Shown here: in pieces, positions 38,582 through 46,457 of the stretch
Layout of the letters: every line of letters starts with the position of its first letter
Position numbering within the stretch: the first letter of the stretch is position 1
Translations under genes and position numbers: made by a program
Source: Ralstonia pickettii
Lineage (GTDB): Bacteria > Pseudomonadota > Gammaproteobacteria > Burkholderiales > Burkholderiaceae
Length of the DNA: 64,000 nucleotides
Assembly: GCF_000607165.1 (NCBI RefSeq)
Contig: NZ_JFZG01000006.1
Coordinates: 868,001-932,000, forward strand
Direction of reading: 5' to 3'
Notes under the pieces: generated by a model
The model's database searches: none
Seen by the model: only the letters and a program-made list of their open reading frames with translations
What the model was told of the DNA's origin: nothing

Positions 38582-39097
38582 ATGACGATGATCGTAGTAG
38601 TGATGGGTGTTTCGGGTTGCGGCAAATCCACGGTGGGCCAGAAGATTGCCGAGCGGCTGGGCTGCGCTTTCCGCGATGGCGACGAGTTCCACTCCGAGGC
38701 CAACCGCGCCAAGATGCACGCCGGCATCCCCCTGAACGACGACGACCGCAAACCCTGGCTCGAATCCATCCGCGCCTACATGGACGAAAAAACGAGCAGC
38801 GGGCAATCGCTGGTGGTGGCCTGCTCCGCTCTCAAGCAGCGCTACCGCGACGTGCTGCGCGGCCCCGCCGGCAACACGGAATTCGTCTACCTGAAGGGCG
38901 ACTTCGATCTGCTGCAAGGCCGCCTCGCCGCACGGAAAGACCACTTCTTCAACCCGAACCTGCTGCGCAGCCAGTTTGAGGCGCTGGAAGAGCCGACCGA
39001 CGCCGTCATCGTCGACATCGCGCTGCCGCCCAAAGCCATCGTCGACGAGGCCATCACGCAACTGCAGGCACGCGCCGCGCACCGCCCGGCCGCCTGA
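38582..39097 (+). CDS. gluconokinase
   Basis: This 171-residue P-loop kinase of the GntK/IdnK type phosphorylates gluconate to 6-phosphogluconate. It has Walker A GVSGCGKSTVGQ at residues about 9-20, the substrate motif FRDGDEFHSEANRAKM, and GIPLNDDDRKPWL, all diagnostic of gluconokinase. YLKGDFDLLQGRLAARKDHF near residue 110 is the lid region. ATG codons at 38582 and 38588 are both possible; AGGGA lies just before the first, which favours the second by spacing. It is a single gene with no gluconate transporter or dehydratase beside it. Confidence 0.93.
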   Translation: MTMIVVVMGVSGCGKSTVGQKIAERLGCAFRDGDEFHSEANRAKMHAGIPLNDDDRKPWLESIRAYMDEKTSSGQSLVVACSALKQRYRDVLRGPAGNTEFVYLKGDFDLLQGRLAARKDHFFNPNLLRSQFEALEEPTDAVIVDIALPPKAIVDEAITQLQARAAHRPAA

Positions 39098-39116
39098 ACT
39101 CGCACGTGTTCGCGCG

Positions 39117-39911
39117 CTAGCTGCGCGTGAGTTGTTGCAATACGGCCTGCACCTCGCCATTGCACACGCGACTCATGCGCTCCTGCTCACGCGGCGTGTC
39201 GATCTGCTCGTGCGCCTGCAGCCCAAGTTCGATCAGCGATTGCGCACGCGGCAGCCAATGGCGCGTGAGCGCTGCCTGCAAATCAGCGGCAATGCGGTCT
39301 GGGTCTCCAAAGTAGAGCCGGCCGCCGTATTCGCTCTCGATCTCCTTGCGGATCACCTCGGCGGCATGCGGCAACACCGCACGGTTGACAGCCACATGCC
39401 GCAACTCATGCTCGCGGATGGCGTTGTACGCGCAAGTGCCCGGCGCAAATTCGCGCGCCACTGTCACCCGAAAGTTATTCAGCACCAGCTCCACCGAGAT
39501 GGACGGCCGCAGGCAGGTCGTAGCCGGCTGCGTGGCGATGGCCATGTAGCGACTGTTGACGTCGAAGCGCGCCAGCAGCGTCGCATACGTCTTGCCCAGC
39601 ACGCGGGCTGAGCGATCGTACGGCGGCGCCTCGGCGGTGAGTTGACTGACTGAGCGGTCGTTGGAGAAAGACAGCGGCGTTTCGATGGCACGCACCTCCA
39701 CGCGCATCGGGCCAAGCGCCTGGTCGCACGCCTTGAGCCAGTGCGATTTGTTGGCATTGAAGGCGGGGCCGCCCGCAGCGCCGGTCGCGGCGGCGACGGT
39801 TTCGATCGGTGCAAAACGCACATTCGCCAGCCTCAGCCGATGCTGCCGACTCCAATGCCAGGCGCCGGCCGCCACAGCCAGCACCAACCCCAATACCACC
39901 ACCCGACGCAT
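39117..39911 (-). CDS. secreted protein with HExxH motif, putative zinc metallopeptidase
   Basis: This 264-residue protein begins with a membrane anchor or signal helix (VVVLGLVLAVAAGAWHWSRQ). At about residue 165 it has AIREHELRHVAVNR, containing HELRH, the HExxH zinc-binding motif of metallopeptidases, within a helix rich in charged residues. An upstream segment (RPSISVELVLNNFRVTVARE) is beta-rich. A third zinc ligand is likely 20-30 residues further (a Glu in EVIRKEIESEYGG), but this is not proven. It resembles the small predicted periplasmic Zn-protease groups such as DUF922; I cannot be sure of the family. It overlaps nothing and converges with the gluconokinase gene. Confidence 0.7.
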   Translation of the reverse strand: MRRVVVLGLVLAVAAGAWHWSRQHRLRLANVRFAPIETVAAATGAAGGPAFNANKSHWLKACDQALGPMRVEVRAIETPLSFSNDRSVSQLTAEAPPYDRSARVLGKTYATLLARFDVNSRYMAIATQPATTCLRPSISVELVLNNFRVTVAREFAPGTCAYNAIREHELRHVAVNRAVLPHAAEVIRKEIESEYGGRLYFGDPDRIAADLQAALTRHWLPRAQSLIELGLQAHEQIDTPREQERMSRVCNGEVQAVLQQLTRS

Positions 39912-39968
39912 GCTGGGCTCCCCGTTTGCGCATCCCGACCGGGCTACGCATGGGCGCCATAGGTCGGG

Positions 39969-40940
39969 TCATGCCGGTGTCAGTGCCACCGGTTCTCGGT
40001 TCTCATATTGGGCGGCAACGAGTCGTCTGATCTGCTCGCCCGATCGTTTGAGCGCTACGCGCGCCTCTGGAAGGAAAGGATAGAAGATCGGCCACACGTG
40101 CGGAAGCCGCCGCCCCATTTCTACCGAAACGGATACCCCGGCCGCCCGCGCGCGCTCGGCCATTCGGAGGGTATCGTCGCGCAGTACCTCGCTGGTGCTG
40201 ACATAGCAGTGCAGCGGGGGCAGGCCCGTGAAATCGGCATATAACGGCGAGGCGAGCGGATGGTCCGTCGGCGCGCCCGAATCGCCCAGGTACAACGCCG
40301 CACCGTGCGCCATCCACGCGCCGCGAAACATCACGTCGGATTCATCGTTATCGATCAGGCTCTGGCCGGTGGCTGCCAAGTCCGTCCACGGCGAATACAG
40401 CACCGCGCCGGCCGGCAGCGGATCAGCCGCATCTCGCAGGGCCACCAGCAGCGCCAACGCCAGCCCGCCCCCCGCGGAATCGCCGGCCACCACAATGCGC
40501 GATGGCGCCACACCCTGCGCCAGCAGCGTGCGATACGTGAAGAGCGCATCTTCCACCGGCGCTGGAAACGGATGTTCGGGTGCGAGCCGGTAGTCCGGGA
40601 CGCACACGCGCGCCCGCGCATGCGTGGCGAGGCCAATGGTGATCGGGCGATGTGTGCGCGGGCTGCAGAAGAAGTAGCCGCCGCCATGCAGATAAAGGAC
40701 GACGGGCGCGTCGTCATGCAGGTCCGGATCAGCGGGTTCGATCCATTCGCCGGTGAGGCCGTCGCCGTTGACACCCTTGGCCGGCACGATGCGCCAATCC
40801 GGCGGCAGTTCCACCGGCGAAGGCATCTTGCGCTTCTCGGCATGCAGGCGCGTGGCGATGGGATCGAAGGGCTCCCGCTCGGTCGGCTTCTTGACCTGGT
40901 TGCGCACCATCCTCGAGACGACCCAGTTCTGCCAGCTCAT
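39969..40940 (-). CDS. alpha/beta hydrolase of the hormone-sensitive lipase (HSL) family
   Basis: This 323-residue esterase/lipase has the oxyanion-hole motif VVLYLHGGGYFFCSP, nucleophile elbow VVAGDSAGGGLALALL (catalytic Ser), and a C-terminal His in RRLPHVWPIFYPFLPEA. The acid is probably the Asp in EVLRDDTLRMAERA. There is no signal peptide, so it is cytoplasmic. The HGGG/GDSAGG pair defines the HSL (family IV) group acting on short to medium acyl esters. The ATG at 40940 is used. It is divergently placed relative to the truncated cytochrome gene. Confidence 0.9.
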   Translation of the reverse strand: MSWQNWVVSRMVRNQVKKPTEREPFDPIATRLHAEKRKMPSPVELPPDWRIVPAKGVNGDGLTGEWIEPADPDLHDDAPVVLYLHGGGYFFCSPRTHRPITIGLATHARARVCVPDYRLAPEHPFPAPVEDALFTYRTLLAQGVAPSRIVVAGDSAGGGLALALLVALRDAADPLPAGAVLYSPWTDLAATGQSLIDNDESDVMFRGAWMAHGAALYLGDSGAPTDHPLASPLYADFTGLPPLHCYVSTSEVLRDDTLRMAERARAAGVSVSVEMGRRLPHVWPIFYPFLPEARVALKRSGEQIRRLVAAQYENREPVALTPA

Positions 40941-41021
40941 CGCGCAACCCTCCGCTGCAAAGCCCCAGCCTAGCGAGGAAGCGCTGCCCAGACAATCGGT
41001 TCACACCCTGCGGGAACGCGA

Positions 41022-41654
41022 GTGTGCCCATACGACAACGCCGTCTCTCAGGACGTAACGTCAAGCCACGTCAGGCGTCTCGCGCGTCGCAGCCGAGGGA
41101 CGGGCGCAACCGCGTTTCCGGAGTACCGATCGCGCAGCGGTGCGGTCATCTCGCTGCAACAGCGCGTGAATGATTGCTTCCAGCGGTCGATGAACGGCAA
41201 GCCCATCGCCTTCGATGGCGAAGACATGAACGCCATCCTCGCCTACATGAAATGGCTCTCCAGCGGCGTACCCGTGGGCACCAACGTGACAGGACGCGGT
41301 TTCGAAAAGATCGACACGTCGCTCGCGCCTAACCGCGAGAACGGCAAGGCCGTCTACGCCCAGCGCTGCGCAGCCTGCCATGGCGCCGAAGGCCAGGGGC
41401 TGCCCAACCCGCAAGGTGGTTACCTGATGCCCCCGTTGTGGGGCAAGGATTCGTTCAACGTGGGTGCGGGCATGGCTCGCATGTACACCGCCGCTGCCTT
41501 TGTGAAGCACAACATGCCCCTGGGCCAGGGCGGCACGTTGACCGCGCAAGAGGCAGTGGACGTGGCCGCCTTCTTTACCCAGCAGCCGCGCCCCGACTAT
41601 GCCGCGCGCGCCAAGGACTGGCCCAAGGGCGACAAGCCGAAAGACGCGCGCTGA
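41022..41654 (+). pseudogene. N-terminally truncated diheme c-type cytochrome (TsdA-like), probable remnant
   Basis: From about residue 32 the frame reads FPEYRSRSGAVISLQQRVND, GKPIAFDGEDMNAILAYMKW and GKAVYAQRCAACHGAEGQG, closely following the second half of diheme thiosulfate-dehydrogenase-like cytochromes. The expected signal peptide and first CxxCH heme domain are missing. I see no CxxCH coding sequence in any plus-strand frame between the divergent hydrolase gene and 41115. The only starts are GTG 41022 or internal ATG codons, none with a good ribosome site. One heme motif (CAACH) remains. Without a signal peptide the heme could not be attached, so the product is probably non-functional. 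Confidence 0.65.
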
Positions 41655-41674
41655 GCGCCGCCTGCCTCAAAAGC

Positions 41675-41709
41675 AAAAAGCCTGCGACGCAACCGCCGCA
41701 GGCTTTTTT
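41675..41709. terminator. bidirectional Rho-independent terminator
   Basis: AAAAAGCCTGCG (41675-41686) pairs with CGCAGGCTTTTT (41697-41708) around a 10-nt loop, with A and T runs on both sides. It serves the cytochrome remnant and the convergent CsgG-like gene. Confidence 0.88.
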
Positions 41710-41766
41710 TGCTCTCGCACCTCGGGGCGCTGAATGCCCTTTCAGTGCTGGTCCGGTTCAGCCCGA

Positions 41767-42600
41767 TCAGTTGACCTTGAGCTGACCGCCACGACCCAGG
41801 CCGCCCTTGACGTCCTGCGCCTTGTAGCTACGCAGTGCAACAACCATCTTGTTCCACGCGTCGATAAAGGCGACCACCGTGGCCTTGCCTTCCGGCGTGC
41901 TGGAGAAACCTGCCAGACCGCCGCCCACGCCACCGCCAAAGCCGGCCAGCACCGCACCGTAGTTCGTCGCGGTTGAGCTGCCTTCGGCGGCTGCGATCTG
42001 CACGGCCGAGCGCACGTCGAACAGGGTCAGCGTCACAACCGAAGCCTTCGACTTCACGCTGCCGGCCAACGCGGCGATGGCGCTGTTGCCCAGCAGGCCG
42101 CCCACGGCACCCGCCACACCGCCGATCGGCGAGTCGTTGATGATGATCTGCGGTTCCATGTAGTAGTCAGCCGCCACGCGCTGACCCTTCTGCTGCTTCG
42201 AGCCGGCACGGTATTCACCGGAGTTGCGCTGCAGATCGGTGATGCGCGACAGGCGTGCGTCGGTCTTCTGGTTGCCGATCGACGTGATCACGAAGCAGTT
42301 CGATTGCTGCACAGCCATGCGCAGCAGCGGATCGATGGTCGTCACCTTGGTGGCGCTGCCGAACTGGCCGTACCAGTCGGCATTGCGGCCATCATCCATC
42401 GCGATCGTGCCCAGCGGCGAGGCACAGCGCTCGAGCGTCGGGTCTGCACCCACGCTGGAGCCGCCGGCCGCCGCACCGCTCACGCCGGCGTTCTGGCCGC
42501 CCGGCGTCACCATGCCGCCGCCTGCGCACGCAGCCAGGGAAGAGATGATCAGTGCTACGCCTGCGGCCCTGGCAGTGCGGCTGAGAAGATTGGTTTTCAT
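41767..42600 (-). CDS. CsgG/HfaB-like lipoprotein
   Basis: This 277-residue protein begins with a lipoprotein signal (ALIISSLAACAGGG, lipobox Cys at about 25). After a Gly/Ala-rich linker it shows a CsgG-like core. The elements are a central helix before a strand (LLRMAVQQSNCFVITSIG), a Gln/Arg-rich segment (RLSRITDLQRNSGEYRAGS), a strand with YYMEPQIIINDS, a Gly-rich turn, and VVTLTLFDVRSAVQIAAAEG. CsgG and HfaB are outer-membrane lipoproteins acting in curli secretion or holdfast anchoring, but many relatives have no known export role. The ATG at 42600 is used. It lies about 5 kb from the Fap-like locus on the same strand; no direct link is shown. Confidence 0.65.
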   Translation of the reverse strand: MKTNLLSRTARAAGVALIISSLAACAGGGMVTPGGQNAGVSGAAAGGSSVGADPTLERCASPLGTIAMDDGRNADWYGQFGSATKVTTIDPLLRMAVQQSNCFVITSIGNQKTDARLSRITDLQRNSGEYRAGSKQQKGQRVAADYYMEPQIIINDSPIGGVAGAVGGLLGNSAIAALAGSVKSKASVVTLTLFDVRSAVQIAAAEGSSTATNYGAVLAGFGGGVGGGLAGFSSTPEGKATVVAFIDAWNKMVVALRSYKAQDVKGGLGRGGQLKVN

Positions 42601-42753
42601 ATTGTTGTGTGGCTCACATTGAGTCGATGTTCGGCTTATGCGTCCTGCGACTCAATAAGCCCCCCTTGATCAGGCGTGCGAGGTGTGCAACAGGTTTCCC
42701 CCCTCCCCGAACTGCCTTGAAACGCTTTGAAATGGATGACCGCGGCGCCTCTC

Positions 42754-43335
42754 TCAGTACCAGTACCAGCTCGTCTGGCGCCAGACGCCGAGGTACGGAT
42801 AACCTGAATACCAATAGCCGTAGTAAGTGGTGCGCCATTGCGCGCGCCACTTGTAGTCGTCTTCATCGGATTTCTTGGCGGCGCGTGCTTGCTCAAGCAG
42901 CTTCTTCGATTCCTTGTCGCCGCGGCTCACGGCAATCGAGAGCCATTTTTCGGCTTCGCGCGGGTCGGAGCCCATCTCTTCCAGCCCGAACAGGTAGAAC
43001 GCGCCCAGCGCCTTTTGCGCCTGCAGGTTGCCGTGCTCGGCTGCCTCGCGCATCCAGTTCAGTGCCTGGTAGCTGTCCTGGCGGACGCCGTCGCCGCGGA
43101 AATAGCGCAGACCCAGGTCGTAGGCGGCCTTGGGCTCTCGCTTGGCAACTTCCTTGAGGGCGGTAATGCGCGGATCTTCGTCAGGGATATTCGCCTGGTC
43201 AAACGCCACCTGGGCTTTCGGCCGATCGGCACAGCCGCGGTCGTCACATACCCGTACCACATCGCTGGGTGGCTGCGGCTGGGCACACGCTGCCAGCAGT
43301 GACACGACTCCCAACATCAGCAAACGATTCCGCAT
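42754..43335 (-). CDS. Sel1-repeat lipoprotein with Trp/Tyr-rich tail
   Basis: This 193-residue protein has a lipoprotein signal (LLMLGVVSLLAACAQ, Cys at about 17). Two to three Sel1/TPR-like repeats follow (AAYDLGLRYFRGDGVRQDS, ALNWMREAAEHGNLQAQKA, EAEKWLSIAVSRGD). The last 35 residues are strikingly aromatic (YYGYWYSGYPYLGVW, then SWYWY). Sel1 repeats mediate protein-protein contact. The ATG at 43335 is chosen because the lipoprotein signal begins there; the open frame to 43497 is Arg-rich and unlikely. It may be cotranscribed with the CsgG-like lipoprotein 153 bp downstream. Function unknown. Confidence 0.8.
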   Translation of the reverse strand: MRNRLLMLGVVSLLAACAQPQPPSDVVRVCDDRGCADRPKAQVAFDQANIPDEDPRITALKEVAKREPKAAYDLGLRYFRGDGVRQDSYQALNWMREAAEHGNLQAQKALGAFYLFGLEEMGSDPREAEKWLSIAVSRGDKESKKLLEQARAAKKSDEDDYKWRAQWRTTYYGYWYSGYPYLGVWRQTSWYWY

Positions 43336-43664
43336 TCGCCTGACCCTTTTTTTTATTGTTGCTGTTGATCGAGAGAAACTCCGCTGACAGCCAGGTCGGT
43401 GCCGGTCGTTTTTGCGATCCCGTTCGCAAGACCGGCGCCGCCAGATCGGCTGCACAACGCTTTCTCTTCCGCGCCCCCGCAGGATTTGCGGGCACATGAT
43501 ATAGATCGGTCTACTTTAGCTTGAAGCGTGTGCCGTTGTGTTATCAAAGCGTAAAGCTGACGTGGCAACGACACCGTGCGACTGAGTTTGCTCGGGGCGA
43601 GTCCCCCAAGGTCGCAACAAGGGGCCGATGCTAAGATGCGGCCCAGCAATGAGGAGAGGTAGCA
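43336..43664 (+). other. gene-free divergent region between Sel1 lipoprotein and TetR gene
   Basis: No coding frame is credible here. A short imperfect palindrome, TAGATCGGTCTA (43502-43513), could be an operator for the adjacent TetR protein. AT-rich patches near 43500-43555 probably contain the divergent promoters, but no good -35/-10 pair is clear. Confidence 0.4.
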
Positions 43665-44243
43665 ATGCGCGCAAGCAAGCGCCAACAGGTGGTGGACAAG
43701 GCCAGTGAGCTGTTTTCCAAGCACGGCTTTCACCCCGTGGGCGTCGATTGGATCATCGACGAGTCCGGCGTCGCCCGCATGACGCTGTACCGGCACTTTA
43801 CCGGCAAGGAAGATCTGATCAAGGAAGTGCTGGAGCAGCGCTATACCTACGTCATGGGCAGCATTGCAGAGAAGCTCAGCCCCCTGCCCGACGCCACCGC
43901 CCGCCTCAAGGGCATCTTCGAGTGGTACGGCACGTGGTTCCGCACTCCCGAATTTGCGGGCTGCCTGTTCGAGCGCGCGCTTGCGGAATTTGGCGCCACC
44001 TGCCCCAAGGTGACCGACGTGGCGGTACGCTACCGCGACGATCTGCTCGCAATGATGGAAACGCTGCTCAGGGATGTGGTGCCCGCCGGTACGGCGCGGC
44101 AGCTTGCGGGCGTGTACGTGATGCTGCTATCGGGTGCCACGGCCGATGCGCGCACGATGGGCGATCCGTCCGCCGCGTCACAGGCCTGGCACGCTGCAGA
44201 AACCCTTCTGAACCAGGCCAGGGCCGCCACCGAAGCTGCCTGA
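43665..44243 (+). CDS. TetR/AcrR family transcriptional regulator
   Basis: This 192-residue repressor-type protein has the TetR DNA-binding domain at residues 4-52 (QVVDKASELFSKHGFHPVGV, then GVARMTLYRHFTGKEDLIKE). A variable ligand domain follows, with a Cys-containing GCLFERALAEFGATCPKV segment typical of the TetR_C_7-like group that includes YcdC/NemR relatives. GAGGAG precedes the ATG at 43665. No effector or target gene is obvious: the downstream glycosyltransferase is convergent and the upstream lipoprotein divergent, so the divergent gene or itself is the likeliest target. Confidence 0.9.
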   Translation: MRASKRQQVVDKASELFSKHGFHPVGVDWIIDESGVARMTLYRHFTGKEDLIKEVLEQRYTYVMGSIAEKLSPLPDATARLKGIFEWYGTWFRTPEFAGCLFERALAEFGATCPKVTDVAVRYRDDLLAMMETLLRDVVPAGTARQLAGVYVMLLSGATADARTMGDPSAASQAWHAAETLLNQARAATEAA

Positions 44244-44259
44244 ACCCTGCCGCCGCAAG

Positions 44260-45030
44260 CTACCAGCCGCGCTGCACCCGCCGCGCAATCATCGAGGGCA
44301 AGCGCAGCATGCCCTCAGCCGCCAGGCGTAGATGCATCCCGACCAGCAGGATGTTGTCGCGCAGATACCGGAAATGCGACACGCCGCCCTCGTGCGCGCG
44401 GAAGTAGCGCACCGGCGCCGCCAGCCGGATCGGACGCACACCGGCCCAGCACAGGCGCACGGCCGCTTCCGGGTCGAAATCGAAACCGCGCATCCAAGTC
44501 TGCCGGCGCATGATCTCGGCCAGCGGCGCAATCGGATAGACGCGAAAACCGAACAACGTATCGCCAATACCGGCCCACAGCGTTTCGATATCCGCGCAGC
44601 CATTGGACAGGCGCCGACCGTGCACGCGCATCTGCGGCGCCGTTGCGTCGAACACCGGCTGGCCGAGGATCATCGCGTCGGGCGCAGCCTGCGAGGCCGC
44701 CATGAATTCGGGGATTAGGTTGGCAGGATGCTGCCCATCGGCGTCCATGGTCAGCACGTAGGTGAAGCCCGCCGCGGCAGCAGCTTCCAGCCCGGCCAGC
44801 ACAGCCACGCCCTTGCCGCGATTGCGCGGCAGCACGATCACGCGCAGCCCCGGGTCTTGCGCGGCCATGGCCTGCAGGCGTTCGGTGCTGCCGTCGGTGC
44901 TGCCGTCGGCCACCACCCAGACCGGGTTCCACTGCGCGCGCGCAGTGCGCACGGTGTCGTCAACCTTGGGGCCAGGGTTGTAGCTTGGAATCAGAACGAG
45001 GTGCGAAGTGGAAGCGCCGGTCATCGGCAT
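44260..45030 (-). CDS. family 2 glycosyltransferase of the aryl-polyene-type cluster
   Basis: This 256-residue GT2 enzyme has the N-terminal nucleotide-sugar fold (LVLIPSYNPGPKVDDTVRTA), the metal-binding DxD-type motif VLTMDADGQHPANL, and the acceptor-side segment MRGFDFDPEAAVRLCWAG. There is no membrane helix cluster, so it is probably a peripheral cytoplasmic enzyme. The start is the ATG at 45030 (an in-frame ATG lies at 45024). It follows the acyl carrier protein on the minus strand, diverging from the main cluster. In aryl-polyene clusters a GT2 of this kind links polyene acyl chains to a lipid or sugar carrier; the acceptor is not known here. Confidence 0.88.
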   Translation of the reverse strand: MPMTGASTSHLVLIPSYNPGPKVDDTVRTARAQWNPVWVVADGSTDGSTERLQAMAAQDPGLRVIVLPRNRGKGVAVLAGLEAAAAAGFTYVLTMDADGQHPANLIPEFMAASQAAPDAMILGQPVFDATAPQMRVHGRRLSNGCADIETLWAGIGDTLFGFRVYPIAPLAEIMRRQTWMRGFDFDPEAAVRLCWAGVRPIRLAAPVRYFRAHEGGVSHFRYLRDNILLVGMHLRLAAEGMLRLPSMIARRVQRGW

Positions 45031-45084
45031 GGCGTCGGTCCGGCCAAACGTTGAAAGCGGAATGCGTCGGGCGCTGGCGCGAGC

Positions 45085-45345
45085 CTATCGCGTGCGGTGT
45101 TCTGCCACGTAGGCTGCGAGCGAGCCCAGCGAGGCGAAGATCTTCTGGTTGTCGGGATCGCCCGAGCGCAGCTCGAAGCCGTATTTCTTGGAGATCAGCA
45201 GCGCAACTTCGAGGATATCGATGGAATCGAGCCCGAACCCTTCGCCATACAGCGGTGTGTCGGCGGTCAGGGCATCGAGTTGAATGTCTTCGAGATTCAG
45301 TTCGCCGATCATGAGCGCGGCGAGCTCTTTTTCCAGGTCGTTCAT
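45085..45345 (-). CDS. acyl carrier protein of the aryl-polyene-type cluster
   Basis: This 86-residue carrier protein has the 4'-phosphopantetheine site in GEGFGLDSIDILEVA, Ser at residue 41. The acidic four-helix ACP pattern is clear (MNDLEKELAALMIGELNLED). The start is the ATG at 45345; an in-frame GTG at 45360 adds MVARP and is less likely. It is adjacent to the GT2 gene and divergent from the ligase, acyltransferase, ketosynthase and dehydratase genes. It is the only ACP in the window, whereas aryl-polyene clusters often encode two. Confidence 0.92.
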   Translation of the reverse strand: MNDLEKELAALMIGELNLEDIQLDALTADTPLYGEGFGLDSIDILEVALLISKKYGFELRSGDPDNQKIFASLGSLAAYVAEHRTR

Positions 45346-45756
45346 CGGTCTTGCAACCACAGGCGGCGTGCAGCGGGGATTGCGGCCAGAGCCAACAACG
45401 TTCTCCTTGCCCGAAGCCCCTGCCTTGTCCAGCCCAGCCTGTGAAGGGGGTCGTTTAAGCTACGCGGATTCTAGACGAAGGGTTACACCCCGTATAGCGC
45501 GAAACCGTGACAAAGACCGCATGTCTCGGCGTCTACCCAAAGTGACGCAAACGATTCAACGGCTTGTGTGGCGCCGCAAAGCGGCAATGGGCGCCGTAGC
45601 AGCGCCGGCCGGGCGCCGTACATCCGGTTACAAACACGCCGCTGCCGGATCGGGCGAGACAGGCTCGGGGCCCTAGAATGTGCTCCGCCCTACGATGAAA
45701 CTGCCCGCCTCACCGACGATAACCATGCAGTGCCGCTCCTCCCACCCTGCCCTGCC
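45346..45756 (+). other. gene-free divergent region of the polyene cluster
   Basis: About 410 bp between the minus-strand ACP/GT2 pair and the plus-strand biosynthetic genes. Open frames through it lack family features. A TAGAAT at about 45675 is a possible -10 for the plus-strand unit, but no matching -35 was found. Confidence 0.45.
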
Positions 45757-46431
45757 ATGCAGCGACTGACCAGCTTTGCGCGGGGCGCAGCCGGCGTGGG
45801 TGCGGTCGTGGCGTATCAGATCGGTGCGCATTACGCAGCGGCAACACCGGGCGCGCATGGCATGGGCTTGGCGATGGCTCTGGTGCCGCCGTTGGCCGTC
45901 GCGCTGGCCGCGGCCACACGTTCCACGCATCGTGCATGGCTGCTGCCGCTGTGGCTGCTCGTCTGCGGAGTGCTGTGGATGGCGCGCGCACCGCTGGCCG
46001 CGCATTTTGACTGGGGCCTGTACCTCGAACATGCAAGCTTCAACCTGATGATGGCCTACGTGTTCGGCCGCACGCTGGTAGCGGGGCGAGAGCCGCTGTG
46101 CACGCGCTTTGCCCACATGGTGCACGGCACGCTCACGCCGCGCATTGCGCGTTATTCGCGGCAGGTCACGCTGGCATGGACGCTGTTTTTCCTGGCAACC
46201 GCCATCGTATCCACCCTGCTGTTTGCCACGGCATCGACCGTAACGTGGTCGACGTTTGCGAACTACCTGTCGCTCCCGCTGGTGGGCGTGATGTTCGTGG
46301 CGGAATACCTCTGCCGGCGCGTCGTGCTGCGCGGCGAGCCGCACTCCAGCCTGTTCGATGCGGTACGCGCATATCGACAATCGGAACAATCAGGGCACTC
46401 CATACCCGTCGCCACAGAGCGCTCCCGCTGA
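45757..46431 (+). CDS. COG4648-like integral membrane protein of the polyene cluster
   Basis: This membrane protein of about 224 residues has four to five predicted helices: GAAGVGAVVAYQIGAHYAA, GLAMALVPPLAVALAAATR, LLPLWLLVCGVLWMA, LAWTLFFLATAIVSTLLFAT and SLPLVGVMFVAEYLCRR. It resembles the COG4648 membrane proteins found beside AMP ligases in aryl-polyene clusters, which have no proven role. The start is uncertain: the ATG at 45757 puts the first helix near the N-terminus but has no clear ribosome site, and the frame is open upstream to 45568. It is 26 bp before the AMP-ligase gene. Confidence 0.72.
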   Translation: MQRLTSFARGAAGVGAVVAYQIGAHYAAATPGAHGMGLAMALVPPLAVALAAATRSTHRAWLLPLWLLVCGVLWMARAPLAAHFDWGLYLEHASFNLMMAYVFGRTLVAGREPLCTRFAHMVHGTLTPRIARYSRQVTLAWTLFFLATAIVSTLLFATASTVTWSTFANYLSLPLVGVMFVAEYLCRRVVLRGEPHSSLFDAVRAYRQSEQSGHSIPVATERSR

Positions 46432-46457
46432 ACCCACACGCTCTCACGATTTGCTTC

